A DNA stretch of 64,000 nt from positions 1 to 64,000 of the forward strand of contig NZ_KB900715.1 of NCBI RefSeq assembly GCF_000379185.1. The letters run 5' to 3'. A model generated the notes under the pieces. It saw nothing but the letters and a program-made list of their open reading frames with translations, searched no databases and was not told the DNA's origin. The stretch comes from Capnocytophaga cynodegmi DSM 19736 (GTDB lineage: Bacteria; Bacteroidota; Bacteroidia; Flavobacteriales; Flavobacteriaceae). A program made the position numbers and the translations under genes. The stretch's first letter is position 1. The number at the start of each line of letters is the position of its first letter. Of the stretch, positions 48,586-57,005 are shown one piece after another.

Positions 48586-49054
48586 TTTTTACATTTGTAT
48601 TTTTGACATTAACGGACTTTATCCAAGAATTATCAGAAGATTCTACAGAAGCCTTAAGTGTGTTGTAGACGACTCTAAAGCCACAAGCTTTACTAACAAA
48701 CTCTTCTTCAATACCATAAGTAAAAGTCACAGTAGCAACATTTCCGGAAGTAATAGTACTTGATGCCGTGTCATAAACAGCGTCACTGACCATCACAAAA
48801 GTAGTACTCAAGGTTTCTATTTTTAAAGGCAAAGCGACAGAGTCAGTTGTTGCATTAGTTAAAATCAGATTATTATCTTTCCCATAAATAATCATATTAT
48901 TTGCAGGTTTTTTATTGGAAGTCGCATCCACATCGTGAAAACGAACTACCAAACGTGGTGTATTTACTGGGCGGTCGCATAAATCATCTGATTCACACGC
49001 TCCCAAAAATACTGATATAATTGTAAAATAAATAAATCGTTCAAAAAATCTCAT
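48551..49054 (-). CDS. DUF6452-family lipoprotein
   Basis: 167 residues; lipobox VFLGAC (Cys at about 20) followed by ESDDLC. The mature part is beta-rich: TPRLVVRFHDVDATSNKK, then TVTFTYGIEEEFVSKACGFRVVYN. Partner of the DUF6048 gene, with overlapping reading frames, so probably translationally coupled. Function unknown. Confidence 0.82.
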   Translation of the reverse strand: MRFFERFIYFTIISVFLGACESDDLCDRPVNTPRLVVRFHDVDATSNKKPANNMIIYGKDNNLILTNATTDSVALPLKIETLSTTFVMVSDAVYDTASSTITSGNVATVTFTYGIEEEFVSKACGFRVVYNTLKASVESSDNSWIKSVNVKNTNVKNESSAQVHIYH

Positions 49055-49127
49055 TCCTTCTTATTTTGAGGCGGTAAAGGTAAGAATTAATTAACAAAAA
49101 GAAAAAACTTATTTCAGACACAAACAC

Positions 49128-49157
49128 AAAAAAGCCGCTTCTTAAAAAAGAAACGGC
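49128..49157 (-). terminator. Terminator after rplY
   Basis: Minus strand GCCGTTTCTT and AAGAAGCGGC (49157-49134) form ten base pairs with one G-U and a TTTT loop, followed by six T. Confidence 0.88.
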
Positions 49158-49181
49158 CAAAATTATCAAAATGAAGAAATG

Positions 49182-49784
49182 TTATTTTTTCTTTTTTGCT
49201 CCTTTTTCTGCTTTTGCAGCCTCTTGTGCAGCTTTCATCGCAGCACGTGAAATTCTCACTTGGCATACAACAGTATTGTCTGGATGCATAATTTTGTAAT
49301 CTTCTTGTGGCAATTTTGTAACATATAACTTGTTACCCATTTCCATTCCTGAAATATTAACCTCAACAAAATCAGGCAATTTTGCAGGAAGAGCTTTCAC
49401 TTTCAATTTACGATTAACAATACGCAAAATTCCTCCAGCCATAACCCCTGGAGAAGTTCCAGTGATTTTGATTGGCACTTCAATTGTGATTTCTTTATCA
49501 TCGTGCAATTGGTAGAAATCAACGTGAATAATTTTGTCAGAAACTGGGTCAAACTGAATATCTTGCAAAATAGCAGCATATGATTTTCCACCTAATTCAA
49601 TCGCAGCAGTGTACACATTTGGAGTATAAACAATGCTTTTGAAAGCTGCTTCTGGTGCTGAAAAATGCAGAACACTGTCTCCTCCGTATAACACGCAAGG
49701 CACCTGTCCAGCATTACGTAAGGCTTTGCTTGCCGCTTTACCCACGCTTTCTCTTTGAGATCCTTTGATTGTAATTGATTGCAT
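49182..49784 (-). CDS. rplY: 50S ribosomal protein L25/general stress protein Ctc
   Basis: 200 residues: an N-terminal L25 domain that binds 5S rRNA (about 1-92, [23 protein letters not shown] split) and a C-terminal TL5-type beta domain ([19 protein letters not shown]). A Lys/Ala-rich tail ([16 protein letters not shown]) ends it. Long Ctc form, usual for Bacteroidetes. It lies downstream of prs on the same strand with a 119-base gap, a very common pairing in this group. Confidence 0.95.
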   Translation of the reverse strand: MQSITIKGSQRESVGKAASKALRNAGQVPCVLYGGDSVLHFSAPEAAFKSIVYTPNVYTAAIELGGKSYAAILQDIQFDPVSDKIIHVDFYQLHDDKEITIEVPIKITGTSPGVMAGGILRIVNRKLKVKALPAKLPDFVEVNISGMEMGNKLYVTKLPQEDYKIMHPDNTVVCQVRISRAAMKAAQEAAKAEKGAKKKK

Positions 49785-49903
49785 ATAAAAATTATTTAAT
49801 TATTTACTTTATTCATCTTGTAGCTACCAAACAGAACTACATTTTTTCAAATTATGCTACAAAAATTTCAAAAAAACTAAATTTGCGAAATCTTTATATC
49901 TTT

Positions 49904-50845
49904 TTACATTATAAATTTTGAACTTATCGACGTATTTTCGTGTACTCTGTGCATAACTTCCGCAAACAAATCGGAACAACTAAGCACTTTTATTTTTTTA
50001 GATTCTCTTTTCAAAGGAATTGAATCCGTAACAATCAGTTCTTCCAATTGTGAATTTTCAATACGCTCATAAGCCTCTCCACTTAAGATTGCGTGGGTTG
50101 TTACAGCTCTGACACTCAAAGCCCCTCGTTCCTTCATTAGCTCGGCAGCTTTCACCAAAGTACCCGCTGTATCAACCATATCATCAACCAAAACCACATT
50201 TCTTCCTTCTACCTCACCTATCAATTCCATAGTATCAATAACATTGGCTTGTTTACGTTGTTTATAGCAAACAACAACTTCACTATTCAGATACTTAGAA
50301 TACGCATAAGCTCTCTTCGAGCCTCCCATATCCGGCGAAGCCATACACAACTTCTCAAGACCTAAACTCTGGAGATAAGGTAAGAAAATAGTTGAGGCAT
50401 ACAGATGATCCACTGGGCGTTCAAAAAAACCTTGAATTTGGTCTGCGTGTAAATCCATTGTGATAATACGAGTAGCCCCTGCTGATTCCAGAAGATTCGC
50501 CACTAACTTCGCTGCAATCGGAACCCTCGGTTTATCCTTTCTGTCCTGACGAGCCCAACCAAAATAAGGCATTACCGCTGTGATGTGACGTGCAGAAGCT
50601 CTTTTGGCAGCATCTAACATTAATAACATCTCCATCAAATTTTCACAACTTGGATTAGTTGAACCAATAATGAAAACCCTTGCACCACGCACCGACTCCT
50701 CAAAAGAGGGTTGAAACTCTCCATCACTAAAACGTGAAATTTTCACTTCTCCCAAATGAGTTCCATACTTCTCTGCAATCTTTTTTGCCAACTCAACACT
50801 CTGTGTACAAGCAAAAATTTTTGATTCTGGTACTATATATGCCAT
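49904..50845 (-). CDS. prs: Ribose-phosphate pyrophosphokinase
   Basis: Makes PRPP from ribose-5-phosphate and ATP for nucleotide, His, Trp and NAD synthesis. 313 residues, standard length. Motifs: FSDGEFQPSFEESVRG, the ATP loop region PYFGWARQDRKDKPR, and the PRPP-binding loop VVLVDDMVDTAGTL near residue 215. A -7 element TAAATTTG followed by CACCCGCAAA lies at 50890-50897 (minus). Divergent from tRNA-Leu. Confidence 0.97.
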   Translation of the reverse strand: MAYIVPESKIFACTQSVELAKKIAEKYGTHLGEVKISRFSDGEFQPSFEESVRGARVFIIGSTNPSCENLMEMLLMLDAAKRASARHITAVMPYFGWARQDRKDKPRVPIAAKLVANLLESAGATRIITMDLHADQIQGFFERPVDHLYASTIFLPYLQSLGLEKLCMASPDMGGSKRAYAYSKYLNSEVVVCYKQRKQANVIDTMELIGEVEGRNVVLVDDMVDTAGTLVKAAELMKERGALSVRAVTTHAILSGEAYERIENSQLEELIVTDSIPLKRESKKIKVLSCSDLFAEVMHRVHENTSISSKFIM

Positions 50846-50889
50846 AATATATTTTGGTGTATGATTGATTTATATCTGCTTTGCGGGTG

Positions 50890-50897
50890 CAAATTTA
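50890..50897 (-). promoter_or_regulatory. -7 element of prs
   Basis: TAAATTTG on the minus strand, continued by CACCCGCAAA. Together TTTGC-ACCC-GCAAA forms an inverted repeat over the expected transcript start. No clear -33 element. Confidence 0.55.
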
Positions 50898-50937
50898 TGA
50901 ATTAAAAAATAATTTTTTGTGTTTTTATCAACTTTTT

Positions 50938-50968
50938 TTTGCATATAAAAAAAACTTATGTATCTTTG
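50938..50968 (+). promoter_or_regulatory. Promoter of tRNA-Leu
   Basis: TTTG (50938-50941), 19-base spacer, TATCTTTG (50961-50968), then CACCCG. Transcript start near 50975, about 15 bases before the mature tRNA. Confidence 0.8.
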
Positions 50969-50990
50969 CACCCGAAATAAAGAAGGAGAT

Positions 50991-51070
50991 GCCTGAGTGG
51001 CGGAATTGGTAGACGCGCACGACTCAAACTCGTGTTCTTCGGAGTGAGGGTTCGATTCCCTCCTCAGGTA
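50991..51070 (+). tRNA. tRNA-Leu (CAA)
   Basis: Cloverleaf visible: acceptor GCCTGAG with CTCAGGT (G-U at the end pair, as in some E. coli tRNA-Leu), D-arm TGGCGGAATTGGTAGAC, anticodon loop CTCAAAC giving CAA, a long class II variable arm, and T-arm GGTTCGATTCC. Reads UUG codons. No CCA is encoded. Confidence 0.95.
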
Positions 51071-51077
51071 CAAGCAA

Positions 51078-51115
51078 AATCCCTTGATAATCAATGATTA
51101 TTAAGGGATTCTTAT
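51078..51115 (+). terminator. Terminator after tRNA-Leu
   Basis: Stem of up to 16 base pairs (51078-51093 with 51095-51110, inner pairs opening to a loop), followed by CTTATTTTGTT. Confidence 0.7.
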
Positions 51116-51142
51116 TTTGTTATTTTCCTTTATTGATTAAGA

Positions 51143-51174
51143 TTTTGAGATCTCAAACAAAAAATATACTTTTG
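51143..51174 (+). promoter_or_regulatory. Promoter of lspA with overlapping palindrome
   Basis: TTTG (51144-51147), 19 bases, TACTTTTG (51167-51174). A perfect 14-base palindrome TTTGAGATCTCAAA (51144-51157) covers the -33 element and could be an operator. Confidence 0.7.
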
Positions 51175-51199
51175 TACCTCACATAAAATCAAAGCATTT

Positions 51200-51796
51200 A
51201 TGAAATTAAAACACGCATTTTTCATCATATTAATAATCCTGATTATTGACCAATGGAGCAAAATTTACATCAAAACAAACTTTATGCTGAATGAAAAGGT
51301 AGAAGTTTTTAGTTGGTTTCAGATATTATTCATTGAAAATGAAGGAGCTGCGTGGGGAACAAAAATACCTGGAGAGTACGGAAAACTTTTTCTGACACTT
51401 TTCAGGATTGTAGCTGTTTTCGGAATTGGATATTGGCTTGTAGATTCAATAAAAAAGAAACAACCTAACATTCTGATTGTCTCAATTGCTTTAATCTTAG
51501 CAGGAGCTTTAGGGAATATTATTGATTCCGTCTTTTATGGAGTTATTTTTGACCATAGCTATGGAAATATTGCAACTCTCTTTTCTGATAATCCTTACGG
51601 AACATTATTACACGGAAAGGTTGTTGATATGTTTTATTTCCCTCTGATAGACACACAATTACCAAATTGGATTCCTTTTGGGGGAGGAGAAAGATTTCGA
51701 TTTTTTGAACCTGTTTTTAATGTAGCTGATGCAGCTATTTCTGTTGCAGTGGGACTACTAATTGTATTCCACAAAAAAGCATTCCCAAAAAAATAA
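51200..51796 (+). CDS. lspA: Lipoprotein signal peptidase (signal peptidase II)
   Basis: Inner-membrane aspartic protease that removes signal peptides from lipoproteins; it would process the many lipoproteins of this window. 198 residues, four membrane helices (about 6-22, 70-86, 92-110, 170-190). Motifs: DQWSKIYIK near residue 19, NEGAAWG, the catalytic Asp in GALGNIIDSVFYG (about 117) and in FNVADAAISV (about 177). An insertion between helices 3 and 4 (IFDHSYGNIATLFSDNPYG) gives the longer Bacteroidetes form. Start ATG is 26 bases after the -7 element. Confidence 0.94.
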   Translation: MKLKHAFFIILIILIIDQWSKIYIKTNFMLNEKVEVFSWFQILFIENEGAAWGTKIPGEYGKLFLTLFRIVAVFGIGYWLVDSIKKKQPNILIVSIALILAGALGNIIDSVFYGVIFDHSYGNIATLFSDNPYGTLLHGKVVDMFYFPLIDTQLPNWIPFGGGERFRFFEPVFNVADAAISVAVGLLIVFHKKAFPKK

Positions 51797-51810
51797 ATAC
51801 TTTTATTTAT

Positions 51811-52374
51811 TCAAAATTTGAAAATTTCAAACGGAGTAACACAATAATCTAACGGAACATCAAACTCTAAGACATCTTTTATCTCCTCTTCGGGAGGAAA
51901 GAAAGACAAGCCTACTTTAATAGCATCGGAACGGCATTCTGAAAGAAATCGGTCATAATATCCGCCTCCATAGCCTATTCTATTCCCTTTTTTGTCGTAA
52001 GCAAGTAACGGAACGAAAATCAAATCTATTTTTGAAGGTGAAATTTCAAATCCATTTTGTGGCTCTACTACACCCCAACTATTCTTCTTTAAAATAGTTT
52101 GTTCTGTCAGCAAAAAATGACTTAAAGACTTATCTTGTTTATTCATTTTAGGCAAAATTATATCTTTATCTTTTCCGTAGAGAATATTTAAGATATATTC
52201 CGTATTTATTTCGTACATTTTTTCTATTGGAAGAAAGATATGATACGTTTTTAAATCCCAAATAGGCATTTTTAATAATTGATTTGCTATTTGCAGACTT
52301 TTTTCTTCAATTTCTGCTTGAGAAATTCCAGAACGTAACTGCATATAATAAGTTCGAAGCTCTTTTTTTTTCAT
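51811..52374 (-). CDS. 5-formyltetrahydrofolate cyclo-ligase
   Basis: Converts 5-formyl-THF to 5,10-methenyl-THF with ATP. 187 residues. Starts KKKELRTYYMQLR, has the ATP/substrate motif YDKKGNRIGYGGGYYDRFL (family pattern GxRxGxGxGYYDR) near residue 135. Three-letter gene names for it vary, so none is given. Seven bases after the GH25 gene stop, on the same strand; convergent with lspA with only 14 bases between. Confidence 0.93.
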   Translation of the reverse strand: MKKKELRTYYMQLRSGISQAEIEEKSLQIANQLLKMPIWDLKTYHIFLPIEKMYEINTEYILNILYGKDKDIILPKMNKQDKSLSHFLLTEQTILKKNSWGVVEPQNGFEISPSKIDLIFVPLLAYDKKGNRIGYGGGYYDRFLSECRSDAIKVGLSFFPPEEEIKDVLEFDVPLDYCVTPFEIFKF

Positions 52375-52381
52375 TTTTAAG

Positions 52382-53227
52382 CTAAAAGATTAGAATTTCT
52401 TTAATTTTTTCTCGATTCCCATTGTATATATTCAAATCTATCTTGACTTTTGAGCCTGGTGTAATTCCATTTTCAGTAAATTGCCACATTTTCCAAGTAT
52501 GAAGATATGTCGGAACAGGAACATTATTGTAATTAGCTATCCAAAGAGGGTATTCTTTAAACTTTCTGTGTAAATAATCCTCATAAAAACTGATATAAGT
52601 ATAAATAATTGGCTTTACTCCATATTCTTTTTCAACAATATCTAACCACACTTGAATATCCTCTAAATACTGCTTTTTGGTTTTATGTTTGGGAAGTTTT
52701 TCCACATCTAAAATTGGAAGAAAGTCTCCCTTTTCAAGGCTTACAGTTTTTACATAGGAATTTGCCTGAAGAACAGGATCCTCATCGGGGCGATAATAAT
52801 GATAAGCACCACGTATTAATTTATGCTTTTTTGCCTTTTTCCAAAAATAAGAGAAATTTTTATCCGTTGTATTATCTCCCATCGTAGCCCGAAATATAGC
52901 AAATTCCAACCTAATTGTTCCTTTACTCAAATGAAGGCTGTCCCAAACAATATCATCTCTCTCCTGATAATGAGATAAATCTATTCCAAAAACTTTGTCC
53001 TTATGTTTATTTATTATTTGCTCAATTCGCTGCTTTTCATACATCGTATTTTTCTTTTTTGAAGATATCTTGTTTATAATTTTCTGATAATGCGCAGGAT
53101 AATGATGCCTAACATACAAAACACCTCCTACCGCAGCTCCAAGCAGCAATAAAAAAAGTAACAGAAAAACATTCCTCAAGGAACTTTTCTTTTTCCGTTG
53201 GGTAGATATTTTTCTTCGCTTTTTCAT
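52382..53227 (-). CDS. GH25-family lysozyme-like protein, membrane anchored
   Basis: 281 residues. Basic cytoplasmic start (KKRRKISTQRKKKSS), one membrane helix (about 18-40), a linker, then a GH25 (beta/alpha) barrel from about residue 72. Active-site acids are in FGIDLSHYQ and PILDVEKLP; typical GH25 strands AYHYYRP, PIIYTYISFYEDYL and WQFTENG follow. Acts on peptidoglycan in the periplasm as an N-acetylmuramidase, by family. Probably co-transcribed with the cyclo-ligase gene downstream. Confidence 0.9.
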   Translation of the reverse strand: MKKRRKISTQRKKKSSLRNVFLLLFLLLLGAAVGGVLYVRHHYPAHYQKIINKISSKKKNTMYEKQRIEQIINKHKDKVFGIDLSHYQERDDIVWDSLHLSKGTIRLEFAIFRATMGDNTTDKNFSYFWKKAKKHKLIRGAYHYYRPDEDPVLQANSYVKTVSLEKGDFLPILDVEKLPKHKTKKQYLEDIQVWLDIVEKEYGVKPIIYTYISFYEDYLHRKFKEYPLWIANYNNVPVPTYLHTWKMWQFTENGITPGSKVKIDLNIYNGNREKIKEILIF

Positions 53228-53289
53228 TGAGTTTATATTAAAATTTTGCTGAGTAAACCTCGCAAATATATAAATAAAAACAAAAAAAG

Positions 53290-53317
53290 AAAAGAGGTTA
53301 AATAATTAACCTCTTTT
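53290..53317 (-). terminator. Terminator after tRNA-Met
   Basis: Perfect 12-base-pair stem (53290-53301 with 53306-53317), four-base loop; on the minus strand it is followed by CTTTTTTTG. Confidence 0.88.
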
Positions 53318-53336
53318 CCTTCTATTTTATTTTTCG

Positions 53337-53410
53337 TAGCGAAGACGGGATTTGAACCCGTGACCTCAGGGTTATGAATCCTGCGCTCTAACCACCTGAG
53401 CTACCTCGCC
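53337..53410 (-). tRNA. tRNA-Met (CAT)
   Basis: Cloverleaf on the minus strand: acceptor GGCGAGG with CTTCGCT, D-arm TAGCTCAGGTGGTTAGAGC, anticodon loop TTCATAA (CAT), T-arm CGGGTTCAAATCCCG. The anticodon stem shows an A-C opposition at 31-39. It lacks the GGG/CCC stem and C1 mismatch of initiator tRNA, so elongator Met is likely. An Ile tRNA with modified CAT cannot be fully excluded. No CCA encoded. Confidence 0.92.
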
Positions 53411-53437
53411 ATAACACACCTTATTGGTTTGCGGGTG

Positions 53438-53467
53438 CAAAGATAATATTTTTTTTTATTTTACAAA
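53438..53467 (-). promoter_or_regulatory. Promoter of tRNA-Met
   Basis: Minus strand TTTG (ending at 53464), 18 bases, TATCTTTG (53445-53438), then CACCCGCAAA, an initiation region identical over ten bases to that of prs. Confidence 0.7.
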
Positions 53468-53506
53468 ATTTTCAAACTACTTTTATTTTCCTCAACGTAC
53501 AAAATT

Positions 53507-54157
53507 TTAAGGTGCCAAACGTTCTATCTTCCAATCGTAATCATCAGTTAGCGTGTATCTGATGCGGTCGTGCAATCGGTTGGGACGACCCTGCCAAAAT
53601 TCAATGGATTGTGGACGTACTAAAAATCCGCCCCAGTACTCTGGACGAGGCACTTCATCGGTATATATTTCTTCCAATTTTTTTAATTCCTCTTCTAGAA
53701 ATTTTCTCGACGGAATGACCTCACTCTGCGGAGAAACCACCGCTCCGAGCTTACTCCCTAAGGGACGTGATTCAAAATATCCATCGGAAAGATTTTCTGC
53801 CAATTTTTCTGCTACCCCTTTGATAATCACCTGTCGTTCCATACTTGCCCAAAAAAAAGACAAACAAACATTCGGATTTTGAGTCATCGCTTTGCCCTTC
53901 TCGCTCAGATAATTCGTATAAAAAATAAATCCTTCGTAAGTATATTTTTTTAAGAGAACGACCCGTGTTTTCGGAAATCCATCAAGCCCAATAGTGGAAA
54001 CAGACATTGCGTTAGTTTCATCAACTCCGCCATTTTCCTCAACTTCATAAAACCAAGTTTGAAACAATTGTATGGGATTGTCAGGAACGTTTGCTTCCAA
54101 CAACTCCCACTTTTCGTAACTTTTTCGATATTTACTTAAATCTTCTTGCATCATCAT
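53507..54157 (-). CDS. pdxH: Pyridoxamine 5'-phosphate oxidase
   Basis: FMN enzyme that oxidises PNP/PMP to PLP. About 216 residues from ATG 54157; ATG codons also lie at 54154 and 54151, and the frame is open to 54178 inside rnz. Motifs: RVVLLKKYTYEGFIFYTNY with FMN-phosphate contacts, SEKGKAMTQNP, SFFWASMERQVII, and the C-terminal signature FWQGRPNRLHDRIRY. Last gene of the run pyrR-pyrB-STAS-rnz-pdxH, immediately after the rnz stop. Confidence 0.95.
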   Translation of the reverse strand: MMMQEDLSKYRKSYEKWELLEANVPDNPIQLFQTWFYEVEENGGVDETNAMSVSTIGLDGFPKTRVVLLKKYTYEGFIFYTNYLSEKGKAMTQNPNVCLSFFWASMERQVIIKGVAEKLAENLSDGYFESRPLGSKLGAVVSPQSEVIPSRKFLEEELKKLEEIYTDEVPRPEYWGGFLVRPQSIEFWQGRPNRLHDRIRYTLTDDYDWKIERLAP

Positions 54158-54161
54158 TTCG

Positions 54162-55073
54162 TTAATTATGAAAAACAAACTTCTTTCCGTCTTCGCTTAA
54201 ATGAACATTAGGGAAAATTTCTTGTGCTTCATTTAAAAACAATTTTTTATCGGAATATCTTGACGAATAATGCCCCAAAATAAGCGTTTCCGCGTGGGCT
54301 TTTTTCGCGGTCAATCCCGCTTGAAAGGCTGTGGAATGCATCGTTTTGGTTGCCAAATCATTATGTTGTTTTAGAAATGTAGATTCGTGATAAACCACCC
54401 TCACCCCCTGAATCGCATCAGCTAATGCTTCAAAATACAGTGTATCACTACAATAGGCATAACTTTGCGGAGGAATTGGGTCGAAACTTAAAAGCTCATT
54501 TGGAACCACTTCTCCATTTTCTAACTCAATATCTTTTCCATTTTTTATATTCTGATAATCACAAATTTGTATTCCGTAATTTTGAATAGCATCTATATTC
54601 AAACGACGTTCGGTTTGTTTTTCCTGAAATAGAAACCCGTTAGTATAAACACGATGTTTCAAAGGAATAGTCCGCACTTGTACTTTTTCATCATCAAGCA
54701 ATATTTCGGAAACCTCTGATTCCAATTCGTGGAAATGTATGTAAAAAGACGACCAAGCTCCGCCTAATTTCAGCAGAAGTAATATCGCTTCCTTGATGCC
54801 TTTTGGTCCGTAAATGTGTAATTCGGTTTCTCTTCCCAAAAGTTGAAAGGTGGAAATCAGCCCTGGTAAGCCAAAAAAATGGTCACCGTGCAAATGCGAA
54901 ATAAAAATATGTTTGATGCGTGAAAATTTAACATTAGCATTACGCAGTGCCATTTGCGAACCTTCCCCGCAATCAATCAAAAACAAATGCCCTCGCATTT
55001 CCAAAACCTGCGAAGACGGACGAGCATTTGCCCGAGGTGTAGCACTATGACAACCTAAAATAGTGATTTCCAT
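54162..55073 (-). CDS. rnz: Ribonuclease Z
   Basis: Zinc-dependent 3' endonuclease of tRNA precursors. It matters here because the tRNAs seen in the window do not encode CCA. 303 residues; metallo-beta-lactamase fold with HLHGDHFFGLPG (about 63-74), CHSATPRANARPSS near the start, and distal ligands in YCSDTLY and LILGHYSSRY. Overlaps the upstream STAS-like gene by one base at the start/stop and is followed at once by pdxH. Confidence 0.95.
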   Translation of the reverse strand: MEITILGCHSATPRANARPSSQVLEMRGHLFLIDCGEGSQMALRNANVKFSRIKHIFISHLHGDHFFGLPGLISTFQLLGRETELHIYGPKGIKEAILLLLKLGGAWSSFYIHFHELESEVSEILLDDEKVQVRTIPLKHRVYTNGFLFQEKQTERRLNIDAIQNYGIQICDYQNIKNGKDIELENGEVVPNELLSFDPIPPQSYAYCSDTLYFEALADAIQGVRVVYHESTFLKQHNDLATKTMHSTAFQAGLTAKKAHAETLILGHYSSRYSDKKLFLNEAQEIFPNVHLSEDGKKFVFHN

Positions 55074-55399
55074 CAGATACCTAAATCTCGTTGAATTTCT
55101 TCCATTTCAATAATATCGTAAGCCTCTTGTAATGTGGGAGTTACATTTACTTCATTAGGAATATTTCCGTACGTAATCTCATCATTTACAATAACAATTG
55201 ACCTTTTATTCGTTTTATTATGAAATTTTGAAATCTCAACAAAAGGCTTTAAATCCTTATTTTCCAAATCTTTAACAGACAATAAATCTAATATCAAATG
55301 GAATGATTTTAAATTTTCATCATTTTTAAAATTTGAAATAAAATCCGAAAAATCTGATTTTGAAATCTTTAAAACTTTTATATCCTTTTCTTTAGTCAT
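55073..55399 (-). CDS. Small STAS-like protein
   Basis: 108 residues, cytoplasmic, no signal peptide. Predicted alternation of strand and helix: IKVLKISKSDFSDFI, SFHLILDLLS, RSIVIVNDEI, TPTLQEAYDIIEMEEIQ. This fits an anti-sigma-factor-antagonist (STAS) like fold, but the conserved phosphorylatable Ser is not evident. It is coupled to rnz (stop and start overlap by one base), an arrangement also usual in other Flavobacteriia. Function unknown; possibly an RNase Z partner. Confidence 0.65.
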   Translation of the reverse strand: MTKEKDIKVLKISKSDFSDFISNFKNDENLKSFHLILDLLSVKDLENKDLKPFVEISKFHNKTNKRSIVIVNDEITYGNIPNEVNVTPTLQEAYDIIEMEEIQRDLGI

Positions 55400-55413
55400 A
55401 TTAAAAAACTTGG

Positions 55414-56346
55414 TTATGATTGATTTATTTTTGAAGCCAACAGATAAATTACTGCCATTCGGATTGCGACTCCATTTTCGACTTGCTGAAGAATTACAGA
55501 TTGCTTAGAATCAGCAACTTCACTGGTAATTTCTACTCCTCGATTAATCGGTCCTGGGTGCATTACAACGATTTCTTTAGGTAAAGAATCCAATATTTCT
55601 TTGGTAAGTCCGTATTGCTGAACATACTCGCGTGTGGAAGGGAAATAGCTGATATCCAGACGTTCATTTTGTATCCGAAGCATATTCGCCACATCGCACC
55701 ATTCCAAAGCCTTACGCAAATCAGTTTCAACTCCAACGCCGAGCTCGTGTATATATTTAGGAATGAGTGTTTTTGGACCGCAAACTTTCACTTGAGCACC
55801 TTGCAATTGCAATGCAAAAATATTAGACAACGCCACTCGCGAATGCAATATATCTCCCACAATTACAACCTTTTTACCCGCTACATCTCCCAATTTTTCC
55901 CGAATGGAATACGAATCCAGCAAAGCTTGTGTGGGGTGTTCGTGAGCTCCGTCTCCTGCATTTATGATGGAAGCCTTTACGTGTTTCGACAGAAAAACTC
56001 CAGCCCCTGGGTTAGGATGTCGCATAACTACCATATCTACTTTCATTGCAAGGATATTATTCACCGTATCTATCAGCGTTTCTCCCTTAGTCACAGAGGA
56101 TTGCGATGCCGAAAAATTGATAATATCTGCGGACAAACGCTTTTCAGCCAACTCAAACGAAAGTTTGGTTCGAGTACTGTTTTCAAAAAATAAGTTTGCA
56201 ACGGTAATATCACGCAGTGAAGGAACTTTTTTTATCGGTCTGTTGATAACCTCCTTGAAATGGTCGGCGGTTTCGAAGATTAATTGTATGTCTTTCTCTG
56301 TCAGATATTTAATTCCCAATAAATGATTTACACTTAACTGACTCAT
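55414..56346 (-). CDS. pyrB: Aspartate carbamoyltransferase catalytic subunit
   Basis: First committed step of pyrimidine synthesis. 310 residues. Carbamoyl-phosphate motif ENSTRTKLSFE (about 54-64), RHPNPGAG, HEHPTQALLD (about 135), aspartate-side loop near MLRIQNERLD and HPGPINRGVE near 263. No regulatory subunit pyrI is adjacent. Follows pyrR by 45 bases. Confidence 0.96.
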   Translation of the reverse strand: MSQLSVNHLLGIKYLTEKDIQLIFETADHFKEVINRPIKKVPSLRDITVANLFFENSTRTKLSFELAEKRLSADIINFSASQSSVTKGETLIDTVNNILAMKVDMVVMRHPNPGAGVFLSKHVKASIINAGDGAHEHPTQALLDSYSIREKLGDVAGKKVVIVGDILHSRVALSNIFALQLQGAQVKVCGPKTLIPKYIHELGVGVETDLRKALEWCDVANMLRIQNERLDISYFPSTREYVQQYGLTKEILDSLPKEIVVMHPGPINRGVEITSEVADSKQSVILQQVENGVAIRMAVIYLLASKINQS

Positions 56347-56391
56347 ATTGTTGTATATACTTTTTTGAAGAAGATAAAATCTTCTTAATCC

Positions 56392-56952
56392 TTATCCTTT
56401 ATTCATAATATAAATGGCGTCTTCACCATCGTTTTCTTTCCATTTTACCACAACGCGTTCTTCATTAATCGCATCTACTTGCCTTCCTTTGTAATCGGGC
56501 TGAATAGGCAAATGCCGACTGAAACGTCTGTCGATAAGTACCAAAAGTTCAATTTCAGATGGACGTCCAAAGGACTGAATCGCTGTGAGTGCTGCACGAA
56601 TGCTTCTTCCTGTGTGAAGCACATCATCAATAAAAACCACTCGTTTGTTCTCGACAATGAAATCAATTTTGGTAGAATTTGCCTCCAGAGGCTTAGTCCC
56701 TCTGCGGAAATCATCACGGAAAAAGGTGATATCTAGCAAACCCAAGGAAATATTTTCAATTTTGTATTTCTCTTCAAGTAGTGCTACCAAACGCTTTGCC
56801 AAGAAAGCACCTCTTGGTTGTATGCCAACAAAGGCTGTATTTGAAAAATCTCCGTGATTTTCAATCAATTCACACGCCAACCGATTCAGAATTACGTTGA
56901 TTTCTGCATCAGAAAGCAATTGTTTTTCATATGTATTTTCTGTATTCATCAT
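56392..56952 (-). CDS. pyrR: Bifunctional pyr operon regulator / uracil phosphoribosyltransferase
   Basis: 186 residues; type I phosphoribosyltransferase fold with PRPP loop VVFIDDVLHTGRSIRAAL (about 107-124), VGIQPRGAFLAKRL near the start and a basic RRFSRHLP segment. In Firmicutes PyrR binds UMP and pyr mRNA to cause attenuation; here it precedes pyrB. The 53-base upstream gap is too short for a visible PyrR-binding antiterminator, so the regulatory role is uncertain and salvage of uracil is the safe call. Confidence 0.93.
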   Translation of the reverse strand: MMNTENTYEKQLLSDAEINVILNRLACELIENHGDFSNTAFVGIQPRGAFLAKRLVALLEEKYKIENISLGLLDITFFRDDFRRGTKPLEANSTKIDFIVENKRVVFIDDVLHTGRSIRAALTAIQSFGRPSEIELLVLIDRRFSRHLPIQPDYKGRQVDAINEERVVVKWKENDGEDAIYIMNKG

Positions 56953-57005
56953 TCATTTTTATAAAACAACAATAATAACCATCTTCATTTTCTACTTTTT
57001 AATGA

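Noticed and set aside
56953-57005. PyrR-type attenuator before pyrR
   Set aside because: The 53-base gap has no hairpin followed by a T-run.
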